Shown one piece after another: positions 63,084 to 64,000 of a stretch of DNA of 64,000 nucleotides. Position 1 is the first letter of the stretch. Every line of letters begins with the position of its first letter. A model generated the notes under the pieces. It worked only from the letters and a program-made list of their open reading frames with translations. It was not told the DNA's origin and ran no database searches. The position numbers were made by a program, and so were the translations under genes. The stretch lies in the NCBI RefSeq assembly GCF_022095695.1, contig NZ_JAIFZM010000004.1, positions 124,001 through 188,000 of the forward strand. The letters run 5' to 3'. Origin of the DNA: Oceanobacillus jordanicus (lineage in GTDB: Bacteria > Bacillota > Bacilli > Bacillales > Amphibacillaceae).

Positions 63084-63268
63084 ATGAAGATTGAAAAAGC
63101 AATTTTAGCAGTAATAACAACAAACCAATCAAAAGTCAGTGGTGGCGCACCTATTTTTTATTGTAATGATGCAAAAGAGTCAGCAAAGGTAGCTGCAAAC
63201 CTTGAAGCGATAACGATGGGATTGCGCATTCCCTCTCGGATGAGATGTACATCATTGTAAAACATTAA
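63084..63268 (+). pseudogene. capping complex subunit for YIEGI, frameshifted by one base
   Basis: The ATG frame at 63084 gives 58 residues ending at the TAA 63258-63260 and begins MKIEKAILAVITTNQSKV, SGGAPIFYCNDAKESAKVAA. The last 15 residues (MGLRIPSRMRCTSL) look unlike the family. In the next frame, from GAT 63215, the sequence reads DGIAHSLSDEMYIIVKH and stops at 63268, which matches the family end. One missing base between 63214 and 63215 (for example ACGGAT becoming ACGAT) restores a 61-residue protein. It is three bases from yphB. AGTAAGGAGAAA is the ribosome site. Confidence 0.8.
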
Positions 63269-63275
63269 AAATAAA

Positions 63276-63304
63276 TTGTTAATATGTGTTACTTTTGCTA
63301 GAAT
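63276..63304 (+). promoter_or_regulatory. sigma-A promoter of der
   Basis: TTGTTA (63276-63281), 17 bases, TAGAAT (63299-63304). It lies 50 bases before the der ATG. Confidence 0.65.
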
Positions 63305-63353
63305 GAATAAATGTTAGGAAAATAAGAACGTATAGAGAGAGGATGCTCCTTTC

Positions 63354-64000
63354 ATGAGAAAATCTGTTGTAGCAATCGTAGGAAGACCTAATGTCGGAAA
63401 GTCGACAATATTTAATAGACTAGTCGGAGAAAGAATTTCAATCGTTGAAGATATACCCGGTGTGACACGTGACCGAATATATGCAGAAGCTGAATGGCTA
63501 ACTTCCAAATTCAATCTTATTGATACTGGTGGAATAGAGATTGGGGACGAACCACTCCTAGTCCAAATGAGACAACAAGCTGAGATAGCAATTGATGAAG
63601 CTGATGTTATTATCTTTCTGTTAAATGGTCGGGAAGGCATAACTGGTGCTGATGAAGAAGTAGCCAAGCTGCTATTTAAATCTAATAAGCCAGTAGTACT
63701 TGGGATAAACAAAATTGATAACCCAGAAATGCGTGAAACTATTTATGAATATTATTCATTAGGTTTTGGGGAACCATTCCCTATATCAGGATCGCATGGG
63801 TTAGGGTTAGGAGACTTATTAGACGCAGTTGTAGGCCATTTCCCACAACGATCTGAAGAAGTCTATGATGAAGAGACCATTTACTTTAGTTTAATTGGTC
63901 GTCCGAATGTCGGAAAATCTTCCCTTGTTAATGCCATGCTTAACGAGGAACGGGTTATTGTAAGTGAAATAGAAGGCACCACAAGAGATGCAATCGATAC
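63354..64000 (+). CDS. der: ribosome biogenesis GTPase Der (EngA), partial
   Basis: The first 215 codons of the double-GTPase Der; the gene runs past the window end. The first G domain shows GRPNVGKS (10-17), [13 protein letters not shown] and NKID. The second begins with [10 protein letters not shown] at about 182 and EGTTRDAID at the edge. Der assembles the 50S subunit. GAGAGAGGAT precedes the ATG at 63354. It is the B. subtilis yphC position, following yphA-yphB. Confidence 0.96.
   Translation, partial: MRKSVVAIVGRPNVGKSTIFNRLVGERISIVEDIPGVTRDRIYAEAEWLTSKFNLIDTGGIEIGDEPLLVQMRQQAEIAIDEADVIIFLLNGREGITGADEEVAKLLFKSNKPVVLGINKIDNPEMRETIYEYYSLGFGEPFPISGSHGLGLGDLLDAVVGHFPQRSEEVYDEETIYFSLIGRPNVGKSSLVNAMLNEERVIVSEIEGTTRDAID

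Overview
The window is an AT-rich chromosomal segment of a spore-forming, low-GC Gram-positive bacterium of the family Bacillaceae. Gene order follows the Bacillus subtilis yqjC-to-yphC segment almost gene for gene, and sporulation and germination genes are plentiful (spoIIM, dacF-spoIIAA-spoIIAB-sigF, spoVAA/AB/AF, dacB-spmA-spmB, sleB-ypeB, a YjcZ-type microprotein). Sequence style and local differences fit the halotolerant Oceanobacillus/Virgibacillus group, but the genus is a guess. I saw no rRNA, tRNA, insertion sequence, prophage or CRISPR array; this is core genome with small accessory insertions.

Layout. 1-4.3 kb: end of methylmalonyl-CoA epimerase, acyl-CoA carboxyltransferase, PepT-like peptidase, DNA polymerase IV. 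4.35-8.45 kb (minus strand): a tight operon of GDPD phosphodiesterase, NamA, RNase Z and an aldehyde dehydrogenase. 8.5-12.4 kb: RocB-like M20 peptidase, beta-lactamase-fold hydrolase, short-chain dehydrogenase, YqkB. 12.6-18 kb: aldo/keto reductase (minus strand), NudF, PHP/EndoQ-like protein, SpoIIM, Fur, YqzK, XerD. 18.1-21.5 kb: nucleoside catabolism (DeoB, PupG, Pdp). 21.7-27.3 kb: dacF, the spoIIA/sigF switch, and a shortened spoVA cluster. 27.5-30.6 kb: LysA, PpiB, a small M50 protease, an orphan RibT and a 27-residue YjcZ protein. 30.8-36.6 kb: ScpAB, SodF, DacB-SpmAB, RluB. 36.6-42.7 kb: ResABC cytochrome c maturation and the ResDE two-component system. 42.7-45.6 kb: an inserted DUF4430 lipoprotein plus ECF S-component pair, then SigX-RsiX. 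45.7-49.6 kb: ferredoxin, YpbB, RecS/RecQ, YpbD and a short YpbE. 49.9-54.1 kb: YpbH, a Ddl ligase, GudB, YpdA. 54.1-64 kb: AnsA, PrsW, SleB-YpeB, YpfA, Cmk, YpfD, YphA-YphB, a YIEGI capping subunit (frameshifted), and the start of Der.

How genes work together. The forespore programme is visible in DNA as well as protein: a convincing sigma-H-type promoter precedes spoIIAA, and a sigma-E-like promoter precedes dacB-spmAB. A PerR-type box lies upstream of fur, and a sigma-X-type promoter precedes sigX. ResABC with ResDE form a respiration module.

Most interesting departures from expectation are: an aldehyde dehydrogenase whose only well-placed start codon is ATC; a one-base frameshift in the YIEGI capping subunit; the DUF4430 lipoprotein/ECF S-component pair; a spoVA cluster lacking spoVAC-AD-AE; a solitary ribT behind its own unidentified leader; and several structured intergenic segments (12.4, 24.5, 30.0, 49.7 and 59.9 kb). 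All homology statements come from reading the translated sequence and recalling families; no database search was run.
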